DNA of 5,434 nucleotides from Chitinophagaceae bacterium (GTDB taxonomy: Bacteria > Bacteroidota > Bacteroidia > Chitinophagales > Chitinophagaceae), in NCBI GenBank assembly GCA_003455235.1, contig DMRT01000299.1, forward strand, positions 1 to 5,434, given 5' to 3'. This document shows, in pieces, positions 1-5,434 of this stretch (position 1 is the first letter of the stretch; every line of letters begins with the position of its first letter). The translations under genes and the position numbers were made by a program. The notes below the pieces were generated by a model, which was not told where the DNA came from, ran no database searches, and was given only the letters and a program-made list of their open reading frames with translations.

Positions 1-1
1 T

Positions 2-742
2 GGCGATGGACTGGATAACCGGTTCGATTCCCTGAACTCCGTAATCAATATCAAAGGCACTTCTTACCGCATGGGTACCGGTGGTACATTCACCGGCGAT
101 GCCACCCCGGGTTCACGAACAACCGTTCAGAAAAAATATGCAGCAAACACCGATCGTGACTGGCGATTTGTGGGTGTGGTGCTGGCAGGCGAATCGCTGG
201 TGCTGAATGCCGTGCTGCAGGGAACGGAATCTTCATTGAACTGGACCATCCTTACCGGAAACAGCATTGATCATTTTGAAATTGAACGCAGCACTGATAA
301 TGTAAACTTCCGGAAAGTGGGTATGCTCAGCCAGCCGGTGAAACAAAATGAGATGCAGGCATTCACATACAAAGATGATATAAGCCGCTTAAGCGATGAG
401 GTGCTGTATTACCGCATCAAAGTGGTGGCGGCATCCGGTGAATTCACGTACAGCAACATCGTGGCACTGCGCAAACAGAAAACGAATATTCCGCTGAAGC
501 TGATGCCGAACCCGGCCGGTGCCGAGATCGCCCTGAGTTTTGAAGCAGACAATGCAGAAGAGATCAATATCCGTATGGTGGATAATAACGGAAAAGTGGT
601 GTATATGCAGAAACAGAAAGTGCTGAAAGGAATGAATGTGATCCGCCTTACCGACCTGTCGAGGTTCAGCAATGGAACCTATACCATGCAGGTACAGATG
701 AACAGCAAAGTATTGAGTCAGAAGTTCATATTGTTTAACTAA
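2..742 (+). CDS. C-terminal part of a secreted T9SS cargo protein (5' end outside window)
   Basis: The reading frame is open from base 2 to the TAA at 740-742, giving 246 residues, so the ATG at 71 is internal and not a real start. The visible part begins GDGLDNRFD, which resembles half of a calcium-binding thrombospondin-3-type repeat (DxDGDGxxDxxD). Residues about 66-158 form a fibronectin-III-like beta domain with the hallmark pattern LNW...HFEIERSTDNVNF...YYRIKVV...YSNI, common in Bacteroidota surface proteins. Residues about 163-246 are a T9SS type A sorting domain: MPNP at 168-171, a DNNGKVVY strand-turn, then NGTYTMQV and the terminal KFILFN. From family knowledge, such a domain directs export across the outer membrane and is usually removed during anchoring. 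The functional N-terminal part is missing, so substrate or role cannot be stated. A terminator follows six bases after the stop, so the unit ends here and cmk is transcribed separately. Confidence 0.88.
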   Translation, partial: GDGLDNRFDSLNSVINIKGTSYRMGTGGTFTGDATPGSRTTVQKKYAANTDRDWRFVGVVLAGESLVLNAVLQGTESSLNWTILTGNSIDHFEIERSTDNVNFRKVGMLSQPVKQNEMQAFTYKDDISRLSDEVLYYRIKVVAASGEFTYSNIVALRKQKTNIPLKLMPNPAGAEIALSFEADNAEEINIRMVDNNGKVVYMQKQKVLKGMNVIRLTDLSRFSNGTYTMQVQMNSKVLSQKFILFN

Positions 743-747
743 AAACA

Positions 748-784
748 AAACCGGTCGCCTGCATCACATGCGGGTGGCCGGTTT
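748..784 (+). terminator. Rho-independent terminator after the first T9SS cargo gene
   Basis: The arms AAACCGGTCGCCTGCAT (748-764) and ATGCGGGTGGCCGGTTT (768-784) pair over 17 positions with a CAC loop. Three of the pairs are G-U wobbles in RNA and there are no mismatches. A T-rich stretch follows, with TTT at the foot of the stem and a nine-T run at 803-811. The stem begins six bases after the stop codon of the upstream gene. The wobble pairs fall so that the plus-strand RNA folds better than its complement, where they become A-C mismatches, so this is a one-directional terminator. Confidence 0.85.
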
Positions 785-793
785 AATTTCATT

Positions 794-823
794 TTGATTT
801 CGTTTTTTTTTGACCCATTTTTG
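794..823 (+). promoter_or_regulatory. Candidate Bacteroidota-type promoter of cmk
   Basis: TTG at 794-796 is followed after 19 bases by CATTTTTG at 816-823. The Bacteroidota primary-sigma consensus is TTG, 19-21 bases, then TAnnTTTG, so only the first T of the -7 element is missing. The element ends four bases before the cmk ATG, so transcription would begin at or within a few bases of the start codon. The region is T-rich because it also carries the tail of the preceding terminator, so chance similarity is a real alternative. Confidence 0.35.
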
Positions 824-827
824 CTGA

Positions 828-1520
828 ATGGGGAAAAAGAAAATCATCATAACCATCGATGGCTGGTCTTCGTGCGGTAAAAGCACCCTGGCTAAACAAC
901 TGGCAAAAGTTCTTGGATATGTTTATGTTGACAGCGGGGCCATGTACCGGGCCATTACCCTGTATTTCCTGCGCAACCACATCGACTGGACAGATGAAAA
1001 AGAAGTAGAAACAGCGTTAAAAAATATCAGCATCGGGTTTCATTATAACGACGTTTCGCAACAATCAGAGATCTTTTTAAATGAGGAAAACGTGGAGTAT
1101 GTGATCCGCGACCTGGTGATCGCCGAAAAGGTAAGTGATGTGGCCGCCATTGAAGCAGTTCGCTCCTTTGCGGTGGCACAGCAGCAGCAGCTGGGAAAGA
1201 AAAAAGGCATCGTGATGGACGGGCGGGATATCGGGACCACGGTTTTTCCCGAAGCCGAACTGAAAATATTCATGACAGCGGATACTTCGGTAAGGGTGGA
1301 ACGCCGGTTCAGGGAACTGTACGCCAAAAACCCGAATGTAACCATTGAGGAAGTGAAGAATAACCTGGAAATGCGTGATTATATCGATTCAAATCGTAAA
1401 ATAAGCCCGCTGCGCAAAGCCGAAGATGCAATAGAAATTGATAATACGAACCTGAATATGGATGAACAGCTTAAAATTGCCCTTGAACTCACAGAAAAAA
1501 AACTCAAAACACTTGCATAA
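828..1520 (+). CDS. cmk: Cytidylate kinase (CMP/dCMP kinase)
   Basis: Cytoplasmic enzyme that transfers phosphate from ATP to CMP or dCMP, making CDP/dCDP for nucleotide, phospholipid and DNA synthesis. At 230 residues it has the usual length of the bacterial Cmk family. Visible motifs, in order: P-loop GWSSCGKST (12-20); nucleoside-binding DSGAMYRA (35-42); an arginine in EAVRSFA (R112); DGRDIGT (131-137), the family signature; an arginine-rich lid segment around VERRFREL (157-164); RDYIDSNRKISPL (183-195); and the late EDAIEIDN segment (199-206). The start is set by the ATG at 828, which places the P-loop at the expected distance from the N-terminus. There is no Shine-Dalgarno sequence. It is flanked upstream by a terminator and downstream by a 277-base gap, so it looks like a single-gene unit. 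In many Bacteroidota I recall cmk lying next to ispH; here two cargo genes separate them. Confidence 0.97.
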   Translation: MGKKKIIITIDGWSSCGKSTLAKQLAKVLGYVYVDSGAMYRAITLYFLRNHIDWTDEKEVETALKNISIGFHYNDVSQQSEIFLNEENVEYVIRDLVIAEKVSDVAAIEAVRSFAVAQQQQLGKKKGIVMDGRDIGTTVFPEAELKIFMTADTSVRVERRFRELYAKNPNVTIEEVKNNLEMRDYIDSNRKISPLRKAEDAIEIDNTNLNMDEQLKIALELTEKKLKTLA

Positions 1521-1645
1521 ATCCGCCACAATATATACTTTTACCCAACCTCCAAGAAACCCTGTACACACAGGTAATTATTTTCCATCTTTAATATCCC
1601 GTTGAAGAATTTTCCATCAAGGCAATATGACCTTATGTGAAACAG

Positions 1646-1657
1646 TGCTTTAAAGCA
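1646..1657. repeat. 12-bp perfect palindrome in the cmk-downstream gap
   Basis: TGCTTTAAAGCA reads identically on both strands. It lies near the middle of the 277-base gap, about 140 bases upstream of the next start codon. It could be an operator-like site for a dimeric regulator or chance in AT-rich DNA. No second copy was seen in the window. The rest of the gap (1521-1797) shows no gene that I can support. Confidence 0.3.
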
Positions 1658-1797
1658 ATTATATCCTTCCGAAAGCTTCTGAACCATTTCCATCTGAAAA
1701 TCCGGGCGCTGACTGCTGCCTTCCGTACTATCCAATTCTGTTGAAAGTTTCCCCTTAGTAGCTTATTAATGAAACGTAGAAACGTATAACCCGGAAT

Positions 1798-2493
1798 ATG
1801 AAAATTATAGTTACCCTTACACAAGAACTGCTGCAGGTAAAGCGTGTACTTAAACTGGTTTGCCTGGTTCTGGCCGCCGCCCCGTCATTTGCAGCCATCA
1901 AAAACTCAGATACTGATAAATATACCGGACTTGCTTATCCTCCGCCGATTGTGTGGACTCCCCTGAAAGGTTATTATTTCCAGGGTGTGGCCTACCTGTC
2001 ATGGAGCAGTTTGCAGGAAAGCAACAGTAGCCATTTTGAGATCCAGCTCAGCACCGATGGGGTGAACTTTTCCGCCACCGGCCGGGTGCCTGCCCAATCG
2101 GTAAGCGACCGGGTGATGTTATACAGTTTCAACGATCTCAAAGCAGCAGAAGGAACCAATTATTACCGGGTTCAGTATTTTGATAACGACGGCCACTACC
2201 AGTACAGCAATACCATTGTATTGAATGTGCTGATAAAGGGTATCAATATTACATCGATCTATCCCGGTCCATTCACCGATAAGGTGAATGTAACCGTGGC
2301 GAGTGAAACAAAGGCCATCAGCCGCATCATGCTTTATGATAATACCGGCAGAATGGTTGCTTCGAAGGAAACGAAACTGAATAAAGGAATAACCACACTT
2401 ACGGTGGACAGGCTGGAAGGACTTGCGAAAGGGATTTACATCATAAAAGTACAGGCGGGTGAAACCAGCATCACACAAAAACTGATAAAGTAA
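1798..2493 (+). CDS. Short secreted T9SS cargo: signal peptide, one beta domain, sorting domain
   Basis: A 231-residue protein I cannot name. The N-terminus is a Sec signal peptide with an unusually long n-region of about 18 residues (K2, K15, R16, K19), a hydrophobic core LVCLVLAAAP and probable cleavage after SFA at residue 32. C22 lacks a proper lipobox, so it is not a clear lipoprotein. Residues about 50-145 form a fibronectin-III-like domain (VAYLSWSSLQE, HFEIQLSTDGVNF, NYYRVQYFDNDGHYQYSN). Residues about 152-231 form a T9SS type A sorting domain (IYPGPFTDKV, LYDNTGRMV, KGIYIIKVQ, terminal QKLIK). There is no separate enzyme, adhesin or binding domain, so after processing only about 100-120 residues would remain. 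The last 181 residues align without gaps to the end of the next gene. ATG at 1798 is the only reasonable start; ATG at 1769 is out of frame and stops quickly. The function is unknown; it may be a structural surface protein or a truncated relative of the neighbour. Confidence 0.85.
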   Translation: MKIIVTLTQELLQVKRVLKLVCLVLAAAPSFAAIKNSDTDKYTGLAYPPPIVWTPLKGYYFQGVAYLSWSSLQESNSSHFEIQLSTDGVNFSATGRVPAQSVSDRVMLYSFNDLKAAEGTNYYRVQYFDNDGHYQYSNTIVLNVLIKGINITSIYPGPFTDKVNVTVASETKAISRIMLYDNTGRMVASKETKLNKGITTLTVDRLEGLAKGIYIIKVQAGETSITQKLIK

Positions 2494-2521
2494 TTTAAGA
2501 TATAGATAACCAAGCACAAAC

Positions 2522-2560
2522 AAAGATGTCCCCCGCCCCAACGCGGGGGCTCTTTATTTT
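2522..2560 (+). terminator. Rho-independent terminator after the short T9SS cargo gene
   Basis: A GC-rich stem CCCCCGC (2530-2536) pairs with GCGGGGG (2543-2549) around a six-base loop. It is extended below a small internal loop by AAAGA (2522-2526) pairing with TCTTT (2551-2555). The downstream side is T-rich (TTTATTTT). It begins about 29 bases after the stop codon at 2491-2493, so the short cargo gene and the next one are probably separate transcripts. Confidence 0.85.
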
Positions 2561-2621
2561 ATATTAACAAGCTGTTTGCATAGTGGCAATAATTTCTTCT
2601 CCGAACCAGCCCAAAAGTCCC

Positions 2622-2629
2622 TACATTTG
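2622..2629 (+). promoter_or_regulatory. Bacteroidota -7 promoter element, TACATTTG
   Basis: TACATTTG matches the Bacteroidota -7 consensus TAnnTTTG exactly, and the following GCGCC is a context I associate with such promoters. At the expected -33 position there is no TTG; the nearest is TTC at 2597-2599, with 22 bases between. If used, transcription would start near 2636 and give a leader of roughly 150-170 bases before the next cargo gene. It lies downstream of the preceding terminator, as expected for an independent unit. Confidence 0.45.
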
Positions 2630-2803
2630 CGCCCCCAATCCATAAAAAGCCAACCCTCACCCTTGAATACTCTTTTTGTACAGGCCCGCAACCTGCGCAT
2701 CCTCCAATACCTCTGATCTTCCTCAGTATCCATACTGGTTACCAATCCGATCCTTTAAAAGCTGATTTACCAAACGGATATTTTGAAACCTAAAAACAAC
2801 GGG

Positions 2804-4537
2804 ATGATAAAGAATACCCCCACAGGAAAAGCTATTTACTTATTCAGCTTATTCCTCTCTACCACCATCCTGCTGGCCATCAGCCAGCACGCTTATGCAC
2901 ACAAAGTGGAACGGTATACTGTTTCCTGCTTCCAGCAGGGCGAAACAGTTACCATTCATGCAACGGTAAGTTCCACCGGCTATAACTCTTATGCACACTG
3001 GCAATACCGGACAACAGCAGGGAGTGCATGGGTTTACCTTTCGAATGGAAACAATACCATCAACGGCCGCAGTTTTAATGTTACCGGCGCATCTCAACCT
3101 ACGTTTATTGAAAATTCAATTGATGACCTGGTCATTGCCAACCTCGGAAGTCCCGCTTACAGCAACCAGCTTGACAACGTTGAGTTCAGGGTGCTGATGA
3201 CCGATTTCGGACTGGACCCGGAAACGCATCCATGGCCAGCCATCCCGGTATATGGCGCTGAAGAATTTGGTGATAAAGACGCTAAATACATCCGCATCCG
3301 GGCAAGGCAGGGTGGCGAGAATTGCTATTCCTCCTGCGCCAACAATATGCTGGTGCTTAACCCCGCCGCGGTTCCACCGCCCATCACAGATTATTTCGGG
3401 GGATTTGAAGTGCCGGGTGCCGGAAATTTTTCAGCGCCCGCTGCCAATGATATCACCGCAAGGGCTTATACTGATATGACGCAATGGACATCCGGAACAC
3501 CGGGAGCCAACGCCCGCTACCGGATCATCAACAATCCGGATTCAATGAACACCGCTTTCTCTGCCTTTGCCCCGCATTCGGGAATGAACATGATGCTGGT
3601 GAATGCGAATAATTCTTGCAGCAACCGGGTATGGTACCGTACCATTACCCTGGCCAACCCCAACCAGTTTTACCAGGGTACCCTGATCTTCCGGGCCTGG
3701 TTCTCCAAACTCAGCAGCACACATGCCGACCCGGCTTTGATGCTGGAACTGAAAGGAGGAGCAACAGCTTCCACTCCTGCTGCATCCTATGTTTCATTGG
3801 GAAGTGTTACACAAACCATATCCGGAACACCCGGCGCATGGGTACAGCTTTCACTTACGGTAAACATACCGGCAAACCTGTACAAAAAACTCGAGGTCAG
3901 CATCAAAACTCCCAATGCCTGTGGAGGCACAGCAGCCTTTGTGGCCATCGATGATCTTTGCTTGCTGGAACCGGCCGGTGGATTATTGCCCGTGGTAATG
4001 ACGGCATTGAAAACCTCGTATACCAATGGTGTGGCACACCTTCAGTGGAGCAGCTTGCAGGAACAGAACAGTAATTATTTTGATATCCAGCGCAGCAACG
4101 ACGGAGCCAGTTATAACCACCTGTACACACTCCCGGCAAAAGGAAGCAGCGATACCGAAGTGAAATATGTGTTTGATGACATCAAACCGGAAGCAGGCGT
4201 GAATTATTACCGGCTAAAACTGGTTGACCGCGACGGCCAGTACCAGTATAGCAATATAGCCACGGTAAATGCAGGCAGTAAAGGCACCGCCATCACCGGT
4301 GTATACCCGGCTCCGTTTATTGACAAACTGACGATTGCCATCAGCAGTGAATCAAAAACCACCGCCCAGGTAAGCCTGTTTGATAATACCGGCAAACAAC
4401 TGAGCAGCAGGCAGCTTTCCGTTACAAAGGGTATTAATAACCTGGAGGTAGATAATCTTGGTAAGCTGCCCCGTGGGTTTTATATCCTGAAAGTGCAGAC
4501 AGGTAATGAGGTATATGTGAAAAAACTGATCAAGTAA
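2804..4537 (+). CDS. Large secreted T9SS cargo with Ig-like, beta-sandwich and sorting domains
   Basis: A 577-residue secreted protein, not recognised by name. I chose ATG 2804; an in-frame TTG at 2783 would add seven residues, and a stop at 2756-2758 bars anything earlier. The signal peptide has core YLFSLFLSTTILLAI and probable cleavage after HAYA (residue 32). Residues about 33-185 look like an immunoglobulin-like strand set (CFQQGETVTIHATV, HWQYRTT, DNVEFRVLMTDF). Residues about 195-390 look like a jelly-roll or MAM/carbohydrate-binding-like sandwich, opening at YFGGFE and ending FVAIDDLCL. Residues about 397-490 are a fibronectin-III-like domain (HLQWSSLQEQNSNYFDIQRSNDG split over two strands, NYYRLKLVDRDG). 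Residues about 495-577 are a T9SS type A sorting domain (VYPAPFIDKL, LFDNTGK, RGFYILKVQ, KKLIK). Six cysteines remain after the signal peptide, including CYSSC, consistent with disulfides in an exported protein. No catalytic motif is visible, so binding or a structural surface role is inferred. It converges on ispH. Confidence 0.87.
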   Translation: MIKNTPTGKAIYLFSLFLSTTILLAISQHAYAHKVERYTVSCFQQGETVTIHATVSSTGYNSYAHWQYRTTAGSAWVYLSNGNNTINGRSFNVTGASQPTFIENSIDDLVIANLGSPAYSNQLDNVEFRVLMTDFGLDPETHPWPAIPVYGAEEFGDKDAKYIRIRARQGGENCYSSCANNMLVLNPAAVPPPITDYFGGFEVPGAGNFSAPAANDITARAYTDMTQWTSGTPGANARYRIINNPDSMNTAFSAFAPHSGMNMMLVNANNSCSNRVWYRTITLANPNQFYQGTLIFRAWFSKLSSTHADPALMLELKGGATASTPAASYVSLGSVTQTISGTPGAWVQLSLTVNIPANLYKKLEVSIKTPNACGGTAAFVAIDDLCLLEPAGGLLPVVMTALKTSYTNGVAHLQWSSLQEQNSNYFDIQRSNDGASYNHLYTLPAKGSSDTEVKYVFDDIKPEAGVNYYRLKLVDRDGQYQYSNIATVNAGSKGTAITGVYPAPFIDKLTIAISSESKTTAQVSLFDNTGKQLSSRQLSVTKGINNLEVDNLGKLPRGFYILKVQTGNEVYVKKLIK

Positions 4538-4555
4538 TAACGATCACACAGCAAT

Positions 4556-4595
4556 AAAACAACGATCCCCATTTTTTGATGGGGATCGTTGTTTT
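4556..4595. terminator. Bidirectional terminator shared by the large cargo gene and ispH
   Basis: AAAACAACGATCCCCAT (4556-4572) and ATGGGGATCGTTGTTTT (4579-4595) are perfect reverse complements over 17 bp, around a six-base loop. On the plus strand the right arm ends in TTTT. On the minus strand the equivalent arm ends in TTTT followed by ATT, so it can stop transcripts from both sides. It starts 18 bases after the stop of the plus-strand gene. The minus-strand ispH stop codon (4594-4596) overlaps the foot of the stem. Confidence 0.92.
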
Positions 4596-5434
4596 AACTT
4601 ATCTGTAAAAAATGTTCGGTTAATTGTTCGCTGCTGCTGGTGACCGGAAAAAATGAAACGATCTTGTTGATCACTTCTTCCACCAGTGCATCAGGACAAC
4701 TGGCCCCGCTGGTGATCAGTATGCTCACCGGTTCTTTTTTGGGTAAATAATTCCTGGAATTCAACTCCTCCTTTGTATGCAGGTTGTAATGCAGAATGCT
4801 GCCGGCAGAAATTATTTTTTCTTCGGAGTTGATGAAGTAAGTCGGCAGTTTTTTCTCACACAGTTCCACCAGGTGAGAGGTATTGCTGCTGTTGTAGCCA
4901 CCTACCACAATGGCCAGGTCGGCTGCCGTTTCCAGTAAACCATATACGGCCGACTGGTTATCGTTGGTGGCATAGCAAAGTGTATCCCTTGTATCTGCAA
5001 ACCGATCTTCAATCGCATCTGCATTTAGTCCATACTTCTTCATCATCACCTGTTTCAGGAACTCGGAGATGGCCTGTGTATCACTGGCAAGCATGGTGGT
5101 CTGGTTCACCACACCGATGCGTTCCAGGTCCTTCGTTACATCAAACCCGGCGGAGAACTTACCGGCGAATTCAGTGGTAAAGCCGGCCGCTTCTTTTTCA
5201 CCGGTAATGTATTTGCTTATCTCCACGGCTTCGGCCATGTCGTTCACAATTACCGTGGGTGTGTGTGCCGATGCATGGGAGAAAGTAGCCCTTGTTTCCT
5301 CGTGTTTGGGTTTGCCGTGCACCACCACGGTATAATTTTTCCGGGCAATCTGTTCGCTCCGGTTCCATACTTTTTCAACAAAGGGACAGGTGGTGTTGTA
5401 TTTTTCGGTGGCAATGCCTATGGCATTCAGTTTT
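4594..5434 (-). CDS. ispH: 4-hydroxy-3-methylbut-2-enyl diphosphate reductase (N-terminus outside window)
   Basis: Iron-sulfur enzyme of the last MEP-pathway step, converting HMBPP into IPP and DMAPP in the cytoplasm. The frame is open from the right edge (about 280 residues seen), so the GTG at 5326-5328 is internal. Upstream of it the frame reads ATEKYNTTCPFVEKVWNR, which carries one of the three cluster cysteines (TCPFV). Next comes HGKPKHEETRATF, where the second H and second E align with the active-site His124 and Glu126 of the E. coli enzyme. NQTTMLASDT follows, then DTLCYATNDNQ with another cluster cysteine, then VVGGYNSSNTSHL and ITSGASCPDALVEEV. The first cluster cysteine should lie beyond the window. 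The KHEETRAT, NQTTML, MMKKYG and VVGGYNSSNTSHL segments resemble the longer cyanobacterial/plant type of IspH more than the short E. coli type. It is convergent with the large cargo gene; its promoter is not in the window. Also known as lytB. Confidence 0.96.
   Translation of the reverse strand, partial: KLNAIGIATEKYNTTCPFVEKVWNRSEQIARKNYTVVVHGKPKHEETRATFSHASAHTPTVIVNDMAEAVEISKYITGEKEAAGFTTEFAGKFSAGFDVTKDLERIGVVNQTTMLASDTQAISEFLKQVMMKKYGLNADAIEDRFADTRDTLCYATNDNQSAVYGLLETAADLAIVVGGYNSSNTSHLVELCEKKLPTYFINSEEKIISAGSILHYNLHTKEELNSRNYLPKKEPVSILITSGASCPDALVEEVINKIVSFFPVTSSSEQLTEHFLQIS

Noticed and set aside
389..748. 119-residue open frame on the minus strand inside the first cargo gene
   Set aside because: It is antisense to a clearly coding frame, has no recognisable domain, and its composition (rich in His and Phe) is what the complement of this coding sequence would give.
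1513..1543. TTG, 20 bases, TACTTTTA as a promoter for the short cargo gene
   Set aside because: The last G of the -7 element is missing, the TTG lies in the cmk coding end, and the start codon is about 250 bases away. It is possible but not supported enough to list.
1561..1574. Small inverted repeat CCTGT-ACAC-ACAGG after cmk as a terminator
   Set aside because: The stem is only five bp and the following sequence is not a clean T-run. It is too weak to call, so cmk has no visible strong terminator.
1541..1735. 64-residue minus-strand open frame in the gap after cmk
   Set aside because: It needs a TTG start, shows no family features, no promoter and no ribosome-site signal. It looks like a chance frame in AT-rich spacer.
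2554..2745. 63-residue minus-strand open frame between the two cargo genes
   Set aside because: It is rich in Arg, Lys and Trp with no domain, and overlaps the plus-strand terminator tail and promoter element. It is most likely the complement of a pyrimidine-rich leader.
2783..2803. TTG at 2783 as the start of the large cargo gene
   Set aside because: It is in frame, but the ATG at 2804 already gives a normal signal peptide with a basic n-region and is the more common start codon. The TTG remains an alternative adding seven residues.
4980..5335. Plus-strand open frames of 66 and 88 residues inside ispH
   Set aside because: They are antisense to a strongly conserved ispH frame and have no features of their own.

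Overview
The window looks like chromosomal DNA from a Bacteroidota bacterium, most likely of the Chitinophagaceae/Sphingobacteriia type. Three plus-strand proteins end in type IX secretion system (T9SS) type A C-terminal sorting domains. Start codons have no Shine-Dalgarno sequence, which is normal in this phylum, and there are candidate promoters of the Bacteroidota kind (TTG...TAnnTTTG). Genus and species cannot be read from this stretch.

Layout, left to right: (1) the 3' end of a large secreted protein gene (2-742), with a calcium-site-like fragment, a fibronectin-III-like beta domain and a T9SS sorting domain, closed by a strong hairpin terminator (748-784). (2) cmk, cytidylate kinase (828-1520), complete. 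(3) A 277-base gap (1521-1797) with no convincing gene, holding a 12-bp palindrome. (4) A short secreted T9SS cargo (1798-2493) that is little more than a signal peptide, one beta domain and the sorting domain, followed by a terminator (2522-2560). (5) A 289-base gap (2494-2782) with that terminator and a good -7 promoter element, TACATTTG (2622-2629). (6) A larger secreted T9SS cargo (2804-4537, or from TTG at 2783), with an Ig-like N-terminal region, a beta-sandwich middle region and the same C-terminal module as its neighbour. (7) A perfect 17-bp hairpin (4556-4595) acting as a shared terminator. (8) Convergent on the minus strand, the 3' part of ispH (4594-5434), whose N-terminus lies beyond the right edge.

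The two housekeeping genes serve nucleotide metabolism (cmk) and the MEP isoprenoid pathway (ispH). The surface genes around and between them are probably exported across the outer membrane by the T9SS and then anchored or released. The two complete cargo genes are paralogues in their last 181 residues (about 46% identical by hand count, with no gaps). This suggests local duplication or domain transfer. I found no CRISPR array, tRNA, rRNA, insertion sequence, phage gene or defence gene. I do not see clear evidence of an undescribed system. The most unusual items are the minimal cargo protein, the YPxP variants in the sorting domains and the ispH stop codon built into the terminator stem.
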